Below, one piece after another: positions 7,292 to 13,712 of a DNA stretch of 13,712 bases (its first letter is position 1; the number at the start of each line of letters is the position of its first letter). Both the position numbers and the translations under genes were made by a program. This DNA is from a bacterium (GTDB lineage Bacteria; Patescibacteriota; Patescibacteriia; 2-12-FULL-60-25), in NCBI GenBank assembly GCA_020056125.1, contig JAGVIJ010000068.1, positions 1 through 13,712 of the forward strand, in the 5' to 3' direction. Below the pieces are notes generated by a model. The model searched no databases. It was not told where the DNA came from and worked only from the letters and a program-made list of their open reading frames with translations.

Positions 7292-9034
7292 TCAAAAGGA
7301 ATCAACGGCAATATAGCTTTTTTCGTTAATTTTTTCAACCTCCAGGTTAAAATAATTACCCTGAGCGCTCCGCCATTCGTTAGTAAAGCCCCAATCATTC
7401 CATTTCCAAACCGCAACATAATCTCCGCGGCAAGCGGGTTTTTGCGCATAATCCCCCTCAATCACCACCAAATCATTTTTGTGGTCGCCATCAATATCCT
7501 CAATCTTAAATTCGCAGTTGGGCGCGCTCAAGTTAGACGACCCCCAAATGGTCTGAAAAGTTCCGTGCAAAAAATTTAAAACAAAAAAATGATTTTTTAT
7601 ACTCGGATCATTGACCTCAATCCAAAAAGGTTGAGACGTGCCAAAATTACCGGCTTTCCAAAGAGACAAATTAAGATCCGTGGTTCCATCATTATTGGAA
7701 TCAGCCAGCGCAAAATCCTCGATCCACCACTCCTCGGGCGATTGCCAAATAACCTTAGAATTTTCTACTGCGCTCAAACGGCCGCGATCCAAAGTATAAA
7801 TTTCCGGAATTAAATTTTGATTCAGATCCGCTGATTCGGAGGGGGAAGCGGCGCTTTCACTCAAATTTTTTTCAGGATAGATGACAGCTTGCGAACTGGT
7901 GACAAAATTATTTTGGCTGCTATCCCAAACAAAACTCAGGCGGCCGGCTAAAGAAAATTTTAAGCGGGATAAAATTTCTTCAGCCTCGCGCGAGGCGGCT
8001 GGTCTGGGTTGAGAATTACTTTCAATAATAACCGGCAGGAAAGAAATTTTGCTCACGCCGTCTTGGCGAAAATAAATTTTAACCGCCAACCCCTGGGTGG
8101 TTTCTCGCGACCAGGATTGGTCAAATACAAAATTGCCCAGGCTGTAAAAAATATATTTTCCTTTATATTGCTCCATGGTTTGCACCACATGCGGATGATG
8201 GCCCAAAACCAAATCCGCTCCGGCATCAATAGCCGCGCGAGCAAACTGCACTTGTGAATCATTGGATTCAGCCACGTATTCAGTTCCGGAATGCATGGAG
8301 ACAATAACCACATCAGCTTGCGGCCTGACGGATTTTACAGCTTGAATCATTTTGTCGCTCCGCATAAAGGCGGTTCCGGATCGAGAATCACTTGCCTCAT
8401 ATGAGTCCGGCACAACATCCGCATCGTTAAAAGCCAAAAAAGCAAATTTAATTCCCTGGCTCTCCAAAAATACCGGCTGATTGGCCGCTTGAAAATTTAG
8501 TCCGGCGCCCACATATTTGATTCCGGCTTGCGTTAAATACTTAAAAGTATCTTTCAGCCCGACTGCGCCAAAATTAAGCGTATGATTATTAGCCAGTGAT
8601 ACGATGGAAAATCCCGCGTCTTTTAAAGCCAGCTCTGTGCCAGGATTGGATCTGAACAACATGGTAAAGGCCGGAATTTCCGATCCCGGAGTGATAGGCG
8701 TCTCTAAATTTCCAAAGGTCAAATCCGCGCCAGCCAGATAGTCCCGCATTTTGGCCAAGGGATAATTAATGTCATGATTTTTTTTCACGGCTCTTTCAAT
8801 GCCGCGTGAAAACGAAACATCGCCCACGGCAATCAAAGAAACTTCTTGATCGGATTTTGGCAATCGGCTTTTTTGCGCGGCAAAATTCCAAAAACTCACT
8901 TGGCTAAACGGCATTAGGTTTGACGTCGCCACGCTGTTTGACGAGCGCCAATAACAACCGGCACATAAAATCGCCAGCGCCAAATCTAGAATGACTAGCG
9001 GAACTAAAATGAACCAAACAGTTTTTTTGGGCAT
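7292..9034 (-). CDS. CapA-type phosphoesterase with FG-GAP-like C-terminus
   Basis: 580 residues. An N-terminal anchor (about 6-27; LCAGC at 23-27 is close to but not a canonical lipobox) leads to a CapA/PgsA-type metallophosphoesterase domain (about 65-335). Family motifs are clear: AVGDVSFSRG (69-78), FGNLETPI (107-114), SLANNHTLNFG (146-156), GHHPHVVQ (278-285) and YSLGNFVFDQ (297-306). CapA proteins are needed for poly-gamma-glutamate capsule export in Bacillus; most homologues are uncharacterised. A Ser-rich linker (about 390-402) joins a C-terminal domain with two calcium-type loops, DSNNDGTTDL (445-454) and DIDGDHKNDL (513-522), as in FG-GAP/VCBS repeats. The protein should lie outside the membrane. 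Its ATG is 5 bases after the DUF3160 stop, so the two are coupled. The polymer it acts on is unknown; no capB or capC is in the window. Confidence 0.9.
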   Translation of the reverse strand: MPKKTVWFILVPLVILDLALAILCAGCYWRSSNSVATSNLMPFSQVSFWNFAAQKSRLPKSDQEVSLIAVGDVSFSRGIERAVKKNHDINYPLAKMRDYLAGADLTFGNLETPITPGSEIPAFTMLFRSNPGTELALKDAGFSIVSLANNHTLNFGAVGLKDTFKYLTQAGIKYVGAGLNFQAANQPVFLESQGIKFAFLAFNDADVVPDSYEASDSRSGTAFMRSDKMIQAVKSVRPQADVVIVSMHSGTEYVAESNDSQVQFARAAIDAGADLVLGHHPHVVQTMEQYKGKYIFYSLGNFVFDQSWSRETTQGLAVKIYFRQDGVSKISFLPVIIESNSQPRPAASREAEEILSRLKFSLAGRLSFVWDSSQNNFVTSSQAVIYPEKNLSESAASPSESADLNQNLIPEIYTLDRGRLSAVENSKVIWQSPEEWWIEDFALADSNNDGTTDLNLSLWKAGNFGTSQPFWIEVNDPSIKNHFFVLNFLHGTFQTIWGSSNLSAPNCEFKIEDIDGDHKNDLVVIEGDYAQKPACRGDYVAVWKWNDWGFTNEWRSAQGNYFNLEVEKINEKSYIAVDSF

Positions 9035-9039
9035 TCGAT

Positions 9040-11337
9040 TTATTGTGCGGAAAATTCTTTGGTCCAGTCGGGCAATTGTGGAGCATCTTCAGAACCCAAC
9101 ATGTCGCGCCACTTTTTATCAGTCAGCCGATCTGACATGGGCCACGAAAATTCGTAGTAGGAGTAGACGCCGCCTTTAGCAATGTGCAACTTGCCATCCA
9201 CCGGAACCACCACCAAAATTTCAAAAATCTTTCCCGTGCCTTCTTCTAATACAGAACCATTGGGATCAGTGGCCACGTCAGCTACGATGGCCGCCGGATT
9301 TTGATCCAAGAAATCCCTTTGGCCCAATTGTTTGAACTGCGCCTCGTCCTGGTTGATCTCCAACCAAAAATGTTCCAACTGCCCGCCGTAAGAACGAATC
9401 AGCTCATAATCTTCATCTGATAATTTTTCATCATTCAATTCTTTTTCCGAAATGGTTTTGAGCGACATGGCCAATTGTTCCATCTTGCTCAAATCATCTT
9501 TCAAACTATCAGTAAGCAGACCGCGCGTCTCCAAACCTTGGTTGGTCATCTTGAGCAATGAGGCGAGCCGCGCATAAACATACGGATTGGGTTCAACATA
9601 TCCGCGATCATCTTTTTCTTCCGGAGGTCCGCCGCCCAATTCAGCGTAAACTTGTTTAGCATAGAGGATGGTATCGTGTTTCAATTCAGTCCAGCTACCC
9701 AAAAAAGTATTCAGCTCTTTTCGCGCCCAAGCTAAATTTTGCATGAAGATGGGATAGCCACTCGGCTTCGCATCCAATAGCGGGCGTAATTGATACAGCC
9801 AGCCCCAATATAAATTTTGCGTCCAAGTGTCAGTCGACAGATCAGCTAAATAAGTTTGCATCTTGGACATATTTTCCGGATAACAAGCATATTCAGTCTC
9901 GCCCAGACCTTTTAGAATTTTCAGCGCCTCGGTCGATCCCATGGCCGCCGGAATATCCAAACCCTTGGGCAACATTCTTCCGCTATTGAATGGAGCGTCA
10001 GCGCAAGCGGCGTCTTTGGATCCGACTTCGCGCGCAATCAGACGTTGAAAAATCGCAGCGTCAATGGTGAAGCGCTGGCTCATGAAACGGAAACCTTTAA
10101 TTTCTTTTTCGCGATCCGGTTGAATATCCGCGTTAAAAATCGGCATGGAATTAATTTGCGGCGGCGCCAGCTCTTTGGTGGCAACCACAAACGAAGTGAA
10201 TTTATCTTGATCAGTGGAAACCGCCGAGAGTTCAACCGTATTGCCATAAACTTTTTCAGCCAAATCTTTAAATTGATAATAGGTAATGTCATCGCTCTTG
10301 CCCACAAAGAAATTCACCGGCTCATAAATCTTATTCCAGCTGATCTGATTCTCGCCCGCATTGAGCGCCAGGGTGATGAGCAGAGCTGATTTGATTTCAT
10401 CCTCATTTTTCAAGCGGAAGGTCAAACGGCCATACCACATCATGGATTTGAAATAGGCTTTCAACTGTTCGGTCTTGTCATAGTGGCCGCGCGGAACGTA
10501 TTGCGAATAATCTTCCAAAAAATTTTCCAACGGAAGCGATCCTTGTGGCGTATCAATTTGGACATCTGATTTACTGCCCATACTCATGACCGGAGATTCC
10601 TTAATCCCCTCGTGGGCTTCAACCAGCTTTAACTCTTGTTCCACTTCGCTTTTAACCATGGATGGAATTTTCACGGATGAATCCAACAACTTGCTGCCGA
10701 CTGCAAAAAATCCCACATTGCGCTTGGCTGAATTTTCCCATTCAGTTCCTTTTAAGCCGTCATATTGCTTTAATGTTTCGGCCAGCATGTTGGCGTTGAG
10801 TTGCTGTAATTCAGCCGCGAGTTTTTGCTCTTCCAATTGGCGCAAAATATAATCAAACATCAAATGATAGTTGTGCAACATGGAATCCGTGGTCACAAAA
10901 TTCGGCCGATAAATATATCGGTTGGCTTCGTAGAGTGAAAAAAATTCATTGTGATCAGACGGTATGACCACGAAAGCGTTTTTAACCAATAATGCTTTTG
11001 CTTCGTCGGATAGATAAAAATCATCGGCATTGGTCACATTGCTCAAATCCGGACTGACCTCATAGGCCGCAACCTTGGGATCAACTTTGACCGACACTTC
11101 TTCGTAGGTTGCGAATTTTGAGGCCAGCGCCACGGCCGGTTTATAAATATCTTCCGCGGTTTTCTTGATAGCCTCCTGCTTGGATTTGGGCATGAGGAAA
11201 TAAACTGCGCCGGCAATCAAGAGCAACGCAATTAGAATTCCGGGGGCGGTTAGGGCGTTGGTTCGCTTGGGCTGCGACGCGGGCGCGCTCGGTCGCGGAG
11301 CTTTAATCCCCCGCTGATTTGATTTTGGACTGGGCAT
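9040..11337 (-). CDS. DUF3160 domain membrane-anchored protein
   Basis: 765 residues from the ATG at 11337. A TTG at 11367 would add 10 residues but overlaps a TATAAT box, so the ATG is preferred. A basic, Pro-rich tail (1-28) and one transmembrane segment (about 30-49) lead to a large, mostly helical external domain. That domain matches the DUF3160 family by FVTTDSMLHNYH (147-158), MMWYGRLTFR (299-308), SWTELKHDTILYAKQ (548-562), VEPNPYVYARLA (581-592) and KGGVYSYYEFSW (721-732). Conserved His, Asp and Glu suggest metal binding or hydrolysis, but no activity is established for the family. There are three Cys (445, 485 and one between them is absent on recount; at least Cys445 and Cys485 are clear) that could pair outside the cell. 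It is coupled to the CapA gene, which suggests a shared envelope role. Confidence 0.88.
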   Translation of the reverse strand: MPSPKSNQRGIKAPRPSAPASQPKRTNALTAPGILIALLLIAGAVYFLMPKSKQEAIKKTAEDIYKPAVALASKFATYEEVSVKVDPKVAAYEVSPDLSNVTNADDFYLSDEAKALLVKNAFVVIPSDHNEFFSLYEANRYIYRPNFVTTDSMLHNYHLMFDYILRQLEEQKLAAELQQLNANMLAETLKQYDGLKGTEWENSAKRNVGFFAVGSKLLDSSVKIPSMVKSEVEQELKLVEAHEGIKESPVMSMGSKSDVQIDTPQGSLPLENFLEDYSQYVPRGHYDKTEQLKAYFKSMMWYGRLTFRLKNEDEIKSALLITLALNAGENQISWNKIYEPVNFFVGKSDDITYYQFKDLAEKVYGNTVELSAVSTDQDKFTSFVVATKELAPPQINSMPIFNADIQPDREKEIKGFRFMSQRFTIDAAIFQRLIAREVGSKDAACADAPFNSGRMLPKGLDIPAAMGSTEALKILKGLGETEYACYPENMSKMQTYLADLSTDTWTQNLYWGWLYQLRPLLDAKPSGYPIFMQNLAWARKELNTFLGSWTELKHDTILYAKQVYAELGGGPPEEKDDRGYVEPNPYVYARLASLLKMTNQGLETRGLLTDSLKDDLSKMEQLAMSLKTISEKELNDEKLSDEDYELIRSYGGQLEHFWLEINQDEAQFKQLGQRDFLDQNPAAIVADVATDPNGSVLEEGTGKIFEILVVVPVDGKLHIAKGGVYSYYEFSWPMSDRLTDKKWRDMLGSEDAPQLPDWTKEFSAQ

Positions 11338-11368
11338 AGGTTTGTGTTTGATTAAATATTGATTCAAA

Positions 11369-11374
11369 ATTATA
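11369..11374 (-). promoter_or_regulatory. Possible -10 box before the DUF3160 gene
   Basis: Read leftwards there is a perfect TATAAT about 31 bases before the ATG at 11337. No good -35 is seen at the usual distance (best CTGAAG at 18 bases), so it may be weak. The gene may instead be read through from tRNA-Pro, since no terminator lies between them. Confidence 0.3.
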
Positions 11375-11406
11375 AATTTTTTGAAATAACACCTTCAGCT
11401 CATTAG

Positions 11407-11504
11407 TCGAATACCTTGTCGGGCTAGTGGGATTCGAACCCACGACTTCCTGCTCCCAAAGCAGGCGCGCTACCAACTGCGCTATAGCCCGACACGATAT
11501 TCGA
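11407..11504. repeat. Inverted repeat flanking tRNA-Pro (extended acceptor stem)
   Basis: Bases 11407-11426 and the reverse complement of 11485-11504 agree at 18 of 20 positions. TCGAATA on the outside and GTCGGGCTA on the inside match exactly, with two mismatches between. Only the inner 7 bp are the mature acceptor stem, so leader and trailer of this tRNA can pair as they do around tRNA-Gly. Confidence 0.8.
11419..11491 (-). tRNA. tRNA-Pro(TGG)
   Basis: The minus strand gives a full 73-base cloverleaf. Acceptor CGGGCTA pairs with TAGCCCG, the D arm is GCGC/GCGC, the anticodon arm is CCTGC-TTTGGGA-GCAGG with anticodon TGG, the T arm is GTGGG-TTCGAAT-CCCAC, and the discriminator is A. CCA is not encoded (CAA follows). 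It has its own promoter upstream and no terminator before the DUF3160 gene 81 bases on. Confidence 0.96.
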
Positions 11505-11545
11505 CCAGACATCTCTCGACGGATGAGCCTCTCTTGAGCGAGAAA

Positions 11546-11574
11546 ATCCTACGCTATTTTTACAAATTTGTCGA
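11546..11574 (-). promoter_or_regulatory. Putative promoter of tRNA-Pro and perhaps the DUF3160 unit
   Basis: Read leftwards, TCGACA (11569-11574, five of six to consensus) lies 17 bases from TAGGAT (11546-11551). It is about 55 bases before the 5' end of tRNA-Pro. With no terminator after the tRNA, transcripts could run on into the DUF3160 and CapA genes. Confidence 0.45.
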
Positions 11575-11593
11575 GCTTAGATAATTTAGCTTC

Positions 11594-11607
11594 AGGTTCG
11601 AATCAGG
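11594..11607 (+). pseudogene. tRNA T-arm remnant upstream of the mgtC-like gene
   Basis: AGGTTCGAATCAGG matches the T arm of tRNA-Ile in this window (TGGTTCGAATCCAGG) except for the first base and one missing C. The 5' stem half no longer pairs and no tRNA body can be built upstream, so if it is a tRNA fragment it is dead. A chance match to a common motif cannot be excluded. Confidence 0.3.
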
Positions 11608-11608
11608 A

Positions 11609-11637
11609 TTGCCAATTATTGATTTTTGGGTTATGAT
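11609..11637 (+). promoter_or_regulatory. Putative promoter of the mgtC-like gene
   Basis: TTGCCA (11609-11614) and TATGAT (11632-11637) are 17 bases apart, each one or two bases from consensus. Transcription would start about 16-18 bases before the ATG at 11661, giving a very short leader without room for a good Shine-Dalgarno site, consistent with none being visible. Confidence 0.5.
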
Positions 11638-11660
11638 TTTCTGACGAATCTTCCCATGCT

Positions 11661-12143
11661 ATGGAACTTACAATCCAAGAAATTGCCATACGATTGGTTG
11701 TCGCCGCTTTGCTCTCAGGTGTCATCGGCCTGGAGCGGGAAATGAAAAACAAACCCGCGGGCGTCAGAACCAATGCCTTAATCGGATTGGGTTCGGCTTT
11801 AATGACCGTGGTTGGACTGCAAGTGGCCAGTTGGATGCCCGAAGTGACCGACCCCACGCGTATTGCATCCGTAGTGGTTCAGGGTATAGGATTCCTGGGC
11901 GCTGGTGCCATCATTCAATCTGCCGGTTCAGTCAGAGGTCTAACCACAGCCGCAACCATGTGGATTGTGGCGGGCGTGGGCATCACTGTGGGCTTTGGTT
12001 TTATCCCCCAAGCTTTAGTCGCCACTTTTTTAATTTTGACTTTACTGGTAATCTTTGGCGCCATCGATGCCCGCTTGATGGGTACGGAGGAGGAGCATAA
12101 TGGATATAAAAAATCGATCGGATCAGGCAAGAAAAAATCTTAA
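11661..12143 (+). CDS. MgtC/SapB-family membrane protein
   Basis: 160 residues with about four to five hydrophobic segments (8-23, 37-57, 67-88, 96-115, 117-136). Family motifs are intact: GLERE (23-27), VRTNALIGLG (35-44), GIGFLGAGAI (75-84) and VRGLTTAATMW (91-101). It corresponds to the conserved N-terminal membrane domain; the C-terminal ACT-like domain of longer homologues is absent and is replaced by a short Lys-rich tail. In Salmonella, MgtC helps survival at low Mg2+ by inhibiting the F-type ATP synthase; whether this short form does so is unknown. The gene stands alone on the plus strand with its own promoter, between leftward units, and tRNA-like fragments lie on both sides. It has no terminator before tRNA-Phe 40 bases on, so the tRNA may share its transcript. 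Confidence 0.92.
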   Translation: MELTIQEIAIRLVVAALLSGVIGLEREMKNKPAGVRTNALIGLGSALMTVVGLQVASWMPEVTDPTRIASVVVQGIGFLGAGAIIQSAGSVRGLTTAATMWIVAGVGITVGFGFIPQALVATFLILTLLVIFGAIDARLMGTEEEHNGYKKSIGSGKKKS

Positions 12144-12170
12144 CAGTGGTAGAGTCCCGCACTTGAAAAT
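12144..12170 (+). pseudogene. Partial tRNA-like copy after the mgtC-like gene
   Basis: Directly after the mgtC stop, CAGTGGTAGAG (12144-12154) repeats 11 bases of the tRNA-Phe D arm (12196-12206). TGAAAAT (12164-12170) repeats the anticodon-loop bases at 12215-12221. The two matches keep nearly the same spacing (offsets 52 and 51). The anticodon stem no longer pairs, and acceptor and T arm are missing, so it is non-functional as a tRNA. Confidence 0.5.
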
Positions 12171-12183
12171 TAGCCCTTCTGGG

Positions 12184-12258
12184 GCCGAGGTAGCTCAGTG
12201 GTAGAGCGAAGGACTGAAAATCCTTGCGTCGTGAGTTCAATCCTCACCCTCGGCACCA
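12184..12258 (+). tRNA. tRNA-Phe(GAA)
   Basis: A complete cloverleaf with encoded CCA. Acceptor GCCGAGG pairs with CCTCGGC, the D arm is GCTC/GAGC, the anticodon arm is AAGGA-CTGAAAA-TCCTT with anticodon GAA, the T arm is GTGAG-TTCAATC-CTCAC, and the end is ACCA. Its last four bases form the base of a terminator hairpin shared with the convergent tRNA-Ile. Confidence 0.97.
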
Positions 12259-12300
12259 TAATAAAATCCCCTGACATGTATCGGGGGATTTTATTATGGT
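12255..12300. terminator. Shared bidirectional terminator of two convergent tRNAs
   Basis: Bases 12255-12271 and 12284-12300 are perfect reverse complements over 17 bp, with three more possible pairs (one G-T) inside. Both arms begin with the encoded ACCA of a tRNA: Phe on the plus strand, Ile on the minus strand. The ATTTTATTA arm gives a moderately T-rich 3' side in both directions. Whether it truly terminates, or mainly hides the 3' ends in a stem, cannot be told from sequence. Confidence 0.8.
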
Positions 12301-12373
12301 GGGCGTGCCTGGATTCGAACCAGGGACCTTCACATTATCAGTGTGACGCTCTAACCAACTGAGCTACACGCCC
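12297..12373 (-). tRNA. tRNA-Ile(GAT)
   Basis: The minus strand gives acceptor GGGCGTG/CACGCCC, D arm GCTC/GAGC, anticodon arm TCACA-CTGATAA-TGTGA with anticodon GAT, T arm CCTGG-TTCGAAT-CCAGG, discriminator A and encoded CCA. It converges on tRNA-Phe with 38 bases between the two CCA ends. Confidence 0.97.
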
Positions 12374-12411
12374 TCAATTAAACTTCCGAAAGCCTAATAT
12401 ATTATGGCGGG

Positions 12412-12440
12412 ATGATACTGTGAAATGCCAGATCTGACAA
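12412..12440 (-). promoter_or_regulatory. Putative promoter of tRNA-Ile
   Basis: Read leftwards, TTGTCA (12435-12440) lies 17 bases from TATCAT (12412-12417), each one base from consensus. It is about 40 bases before the 5' end of tRNA-Ile and downstream of the metallopeptidase stop, so the tRNA can be transcribed on its own. Confidence 0.55.
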
Positions 12441-12464
12441 GATAGCCGACTCTTCATCCAACTT

Positions 12465-12869
12465 TTAATTATAAAGCATCACCTGACCGAGGATTTCGTC
12501 TTGAGCTAAGGCGGCCACGTTTTTTTTATACTGCTGCCAAAAAATTGGATGATGAATGCGACGCACATGATGGAACCAAATACGATAAATGCGCGGCGGT
12601 TTTTGATGATGCGCCAGCTCATGGCACACCACTCTAAAAATCGCCGAGAGTTTGCGCGGTTTTAAATTATGCGGAGTGTACAAATCAATGGTCACCACCT
12701 TTTCCCCTATTTTGGTATACCCCTGGCTATAGGATCTTAACTTGGCTGTGCCGCGCGCGCGCCGGCGCAATGGCCGCAACTCAAACCCGGGCATATCTAA
12801 AACTTTACAGGCGCGGCGGAATAAAAATTCCACCTGCGCCTCATGCCGAGGATCGAGAATATCTGACAT
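12465..12869 (-). CDS. Small HExxH zinc metalloprotein (SprT/YgjP-like)
   Basis: 134 residues. VVCHELAHHQ (80-89) contains the HExxH motif with His83, Glu84 and His87. A second cluster, RIHHPIFWQQYKKN (104-117), offers a third zinc ligand (His106 or His107) followed by the FW seen after the distal His in SprT and YgjP-type proteins. The region before it (56-75, KVVTIDLYTPHNLKPRKLSA) fits the beta-strand and helix that lead into such active sites. It has no signal or membrane segment, so it should be cytoplasmic. Whether it is a protease or acts on DNA-protein crosslinks as SprT-like proteins do is not shown. Its ATG is 8 bases after the pyrophosphatase stop, so it is in the same leftward operon, although no functional link is evident. 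Confidence 0.75.
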   Translation of the reverse strand: MSDILDPRHEAQVEFLFRRACKVLDMPGFELRPLRRRARGTAKLRSYSQGYTKIGEKVVTIDLYTPHNLKPRKLSAIFRVVCHELAHHQKPPRIYRIWFHHVRRIHHPIFWQQYKKNVAALAQDEILGQVMLYN

Positions 12870-12877
12870 GGTACCGA

Positions 12878-13712
12878 TTAAACTAATGCCGCGACCAAGA
12901 GCAGAGCCACGATGTTCAAAATTTTAATCATGGGGTTGATAGCCGGACCAGCCGTGTCTTTGTACGGATCGCCGACTGTGTCGCCGGTGACCGCCGCTTG
13001 ATGAGCAAAAGATTTTTTGCCTCCAAAATGTCCGGACTCAATATACTTTTTGGCATTATCCCATGCGCCGCCGCCGGCGGTCATGGAGATGGCTAAGAAA
13101 ATTCCGGTTACGATTGAGCCCACCAAAACTCCGCCCAGCGCTACGGGTCCGAGCCAGAATCCAACTACGATTGGAACTAATACGGGCAACAGCGCAGGCA
13201 CAATCATCTGCCGAATGGCCGCTCGCGTCACAATATCAACGGCTGCGGCATAGTTGGGCTTGGCCGTGCCTTCCATAATGCCTTTAATTTCTTTGAACTG
13301 CCGGCGCACCTCTTGCACCACTGCTCCGGCGGCCTTACCCACAGATTCCATGGCAAACGCCGCGAACAAAAACGGCAACAAACCGCCGATGAATAATCCG
13401 GCAATCACATTGGGATCTTCCAAACTGAAAACTAATTTGTGTCCGAGCTGGGCAAACTCTTGAGTGTAAGCCGCAAACAACACGAGTGCGGCCAATCCGG
13501 CTGAAGCAATGGCATAGCCCTTGGTCACAGCCTTGGTGGTATTGCCCACCGCATCCAACGGATCAGTTACTGCGCGCACGCTCTCGGATAAATTAGCCAT
13601 CTCGGCAATACCGCCGGCGTTATCAGTGATCGGACCATAAGCATCAATGGCCACGATGATACCGGTGAGCGACAACATGCTCATAGCCGCGAGCGCAATA
13701 CCGTACAAACCA
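12878..13712 (-). CDS. hppA: Membrane-bound pyrophosphatase, C-terminal part
   Basis: The last 277 or so residues of an ion-pumping pyrophosphatase; the N-terminal part lies beyond the window edge, where the frame stays open. Characteristic motifs, counted from the TTG codon at 13708, are IDAYGPITDNAGGIAEM (21-37), LDAVGNTTKAVTKGYA (51-66) and GDTVGDPYKDTAGPAINPM (242-260). At least four hydrophobic segments are present. The enzyme couples pyrophosphate hydrolysis to H+ or Na+ export across the cytoplasmic membrane. Lys59 in GNTTKA is the residue that marks the K+-independent class (K+-dependent enzymes have Ala there), so proton pumping without K+ need is likely. In a reduced fermentative cell it could maintain the membrane gradient. 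It is followed closely by the metallopeptidase gene. Confidence 0.95.
   Translation of the reverse strand, partial: GLYGIALAAMSMLSLTGIIVAIDAYGPITDNAGGIAEMANLSESVRAVTDPLDAVGNTTKAVTKGYAIASAGLAALVLFAAYTQEFAQLGHKLVFSLEDPNVIAGLFIGGLLPFLFAAFAMESVGKAAGAVVQEVRRQFKEIKGIMEGTAKPNYAAAVDIVTRAAIRQMIVPALLPVLVPIVVGFWLGPVALGGVLVGSIVTGIFLAISMTAGGGAWDNAKKYIESGHFGGKKSFAHQAAVTGDTVGDPYKDTAGPAINPMIKILNIVALLLVAALV

Noticed and set aside
10045..10389. 114-codon plus-strand frame inside the DUF3160 gene
   Set aside because: It is antisense to a well-supported gene with family motifs and has no expression signals.
11515..11550. Hammerhead-like pattern GGATGAG ... CGAGAAAA upstream of tRNA-Pro
   Set aside because: The core differs from CTGATGAG and CGAAA at essential positions, and the closing stems are not formed.

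Overview
The window looks like a chromosomal segment of an uncultivated bacterium of the Patescibacteria (Candidate Phyla Radiation). This is inferred from a run of genes typical of that group: a DUF4012 membrane protein, a DUF3160 protein and a CapA-type phosphoesterase with calcium-loop repeats. Most larger genes also lack a visible Shine-Dalgarno site, and two of the four tRNAs lack an encoded CCA. TGA is used as a stop (at the ends of the DUF4012 and CapA genes), so this is not the recoded-TGA branch of that radiation. The assignment is from gene content only; no ribosomal RNA or marker protein is present.

Layout. Positions 1-310 carry no convincing gene. They hold a long imperfect inverted repeat (about 32-226) followed by an intrinsic terminator. 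Next is a small rightward unit (about 323-1189) with a promoter, two unrecognised small proteins starting at TTG and GTG behind strong Shine-Dalgarno sites, and a terminator. It is followed by a cluster of GGGC...GCCCCTAC palindromes (1190-1286) whose last unit supplies the stop codon of the next, leftward gene.

From 7126 down to 1283 lies a leftward operon: GT4 glycosyltransferase, DUF4012 membrane protein, and a membrane-anchored protein with Ig-like repeats (the last two overlap by ATGA). Upstream of it is another leftward block: tRNA-Pro, DUF3160 protein, CapA/FG-GAP protein, tRNA-Gly, then a bidirectional terminator. All five proteins are predicted to act at or outside the cytoplasmic membrane, except the glycosyltransferase on its inner face. 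Together they suggest a cell-surface polysaccharide or envelope module, which is inference.

The right end holds a rightward mgtC-like gene with tRNA-like debris on both sides, a convergent tRNA-Phe/tRNA-Ile pair sharing one long terminator hairpin that includes both CCA ends, and a leftward pair. That pair is the C-terminal part of a membrane pyrophosphatase, with the GNTTKA signature of the K+-independent class, and a small HExxH metalloprotein.

The least explained items are the 5' inverted-repeat element and the SD-led small gene pair, the 3.9-kb glycosyltransferase/DUF4012/Ig-repeat operon, and the paired flanks found around all four tRNA genes.
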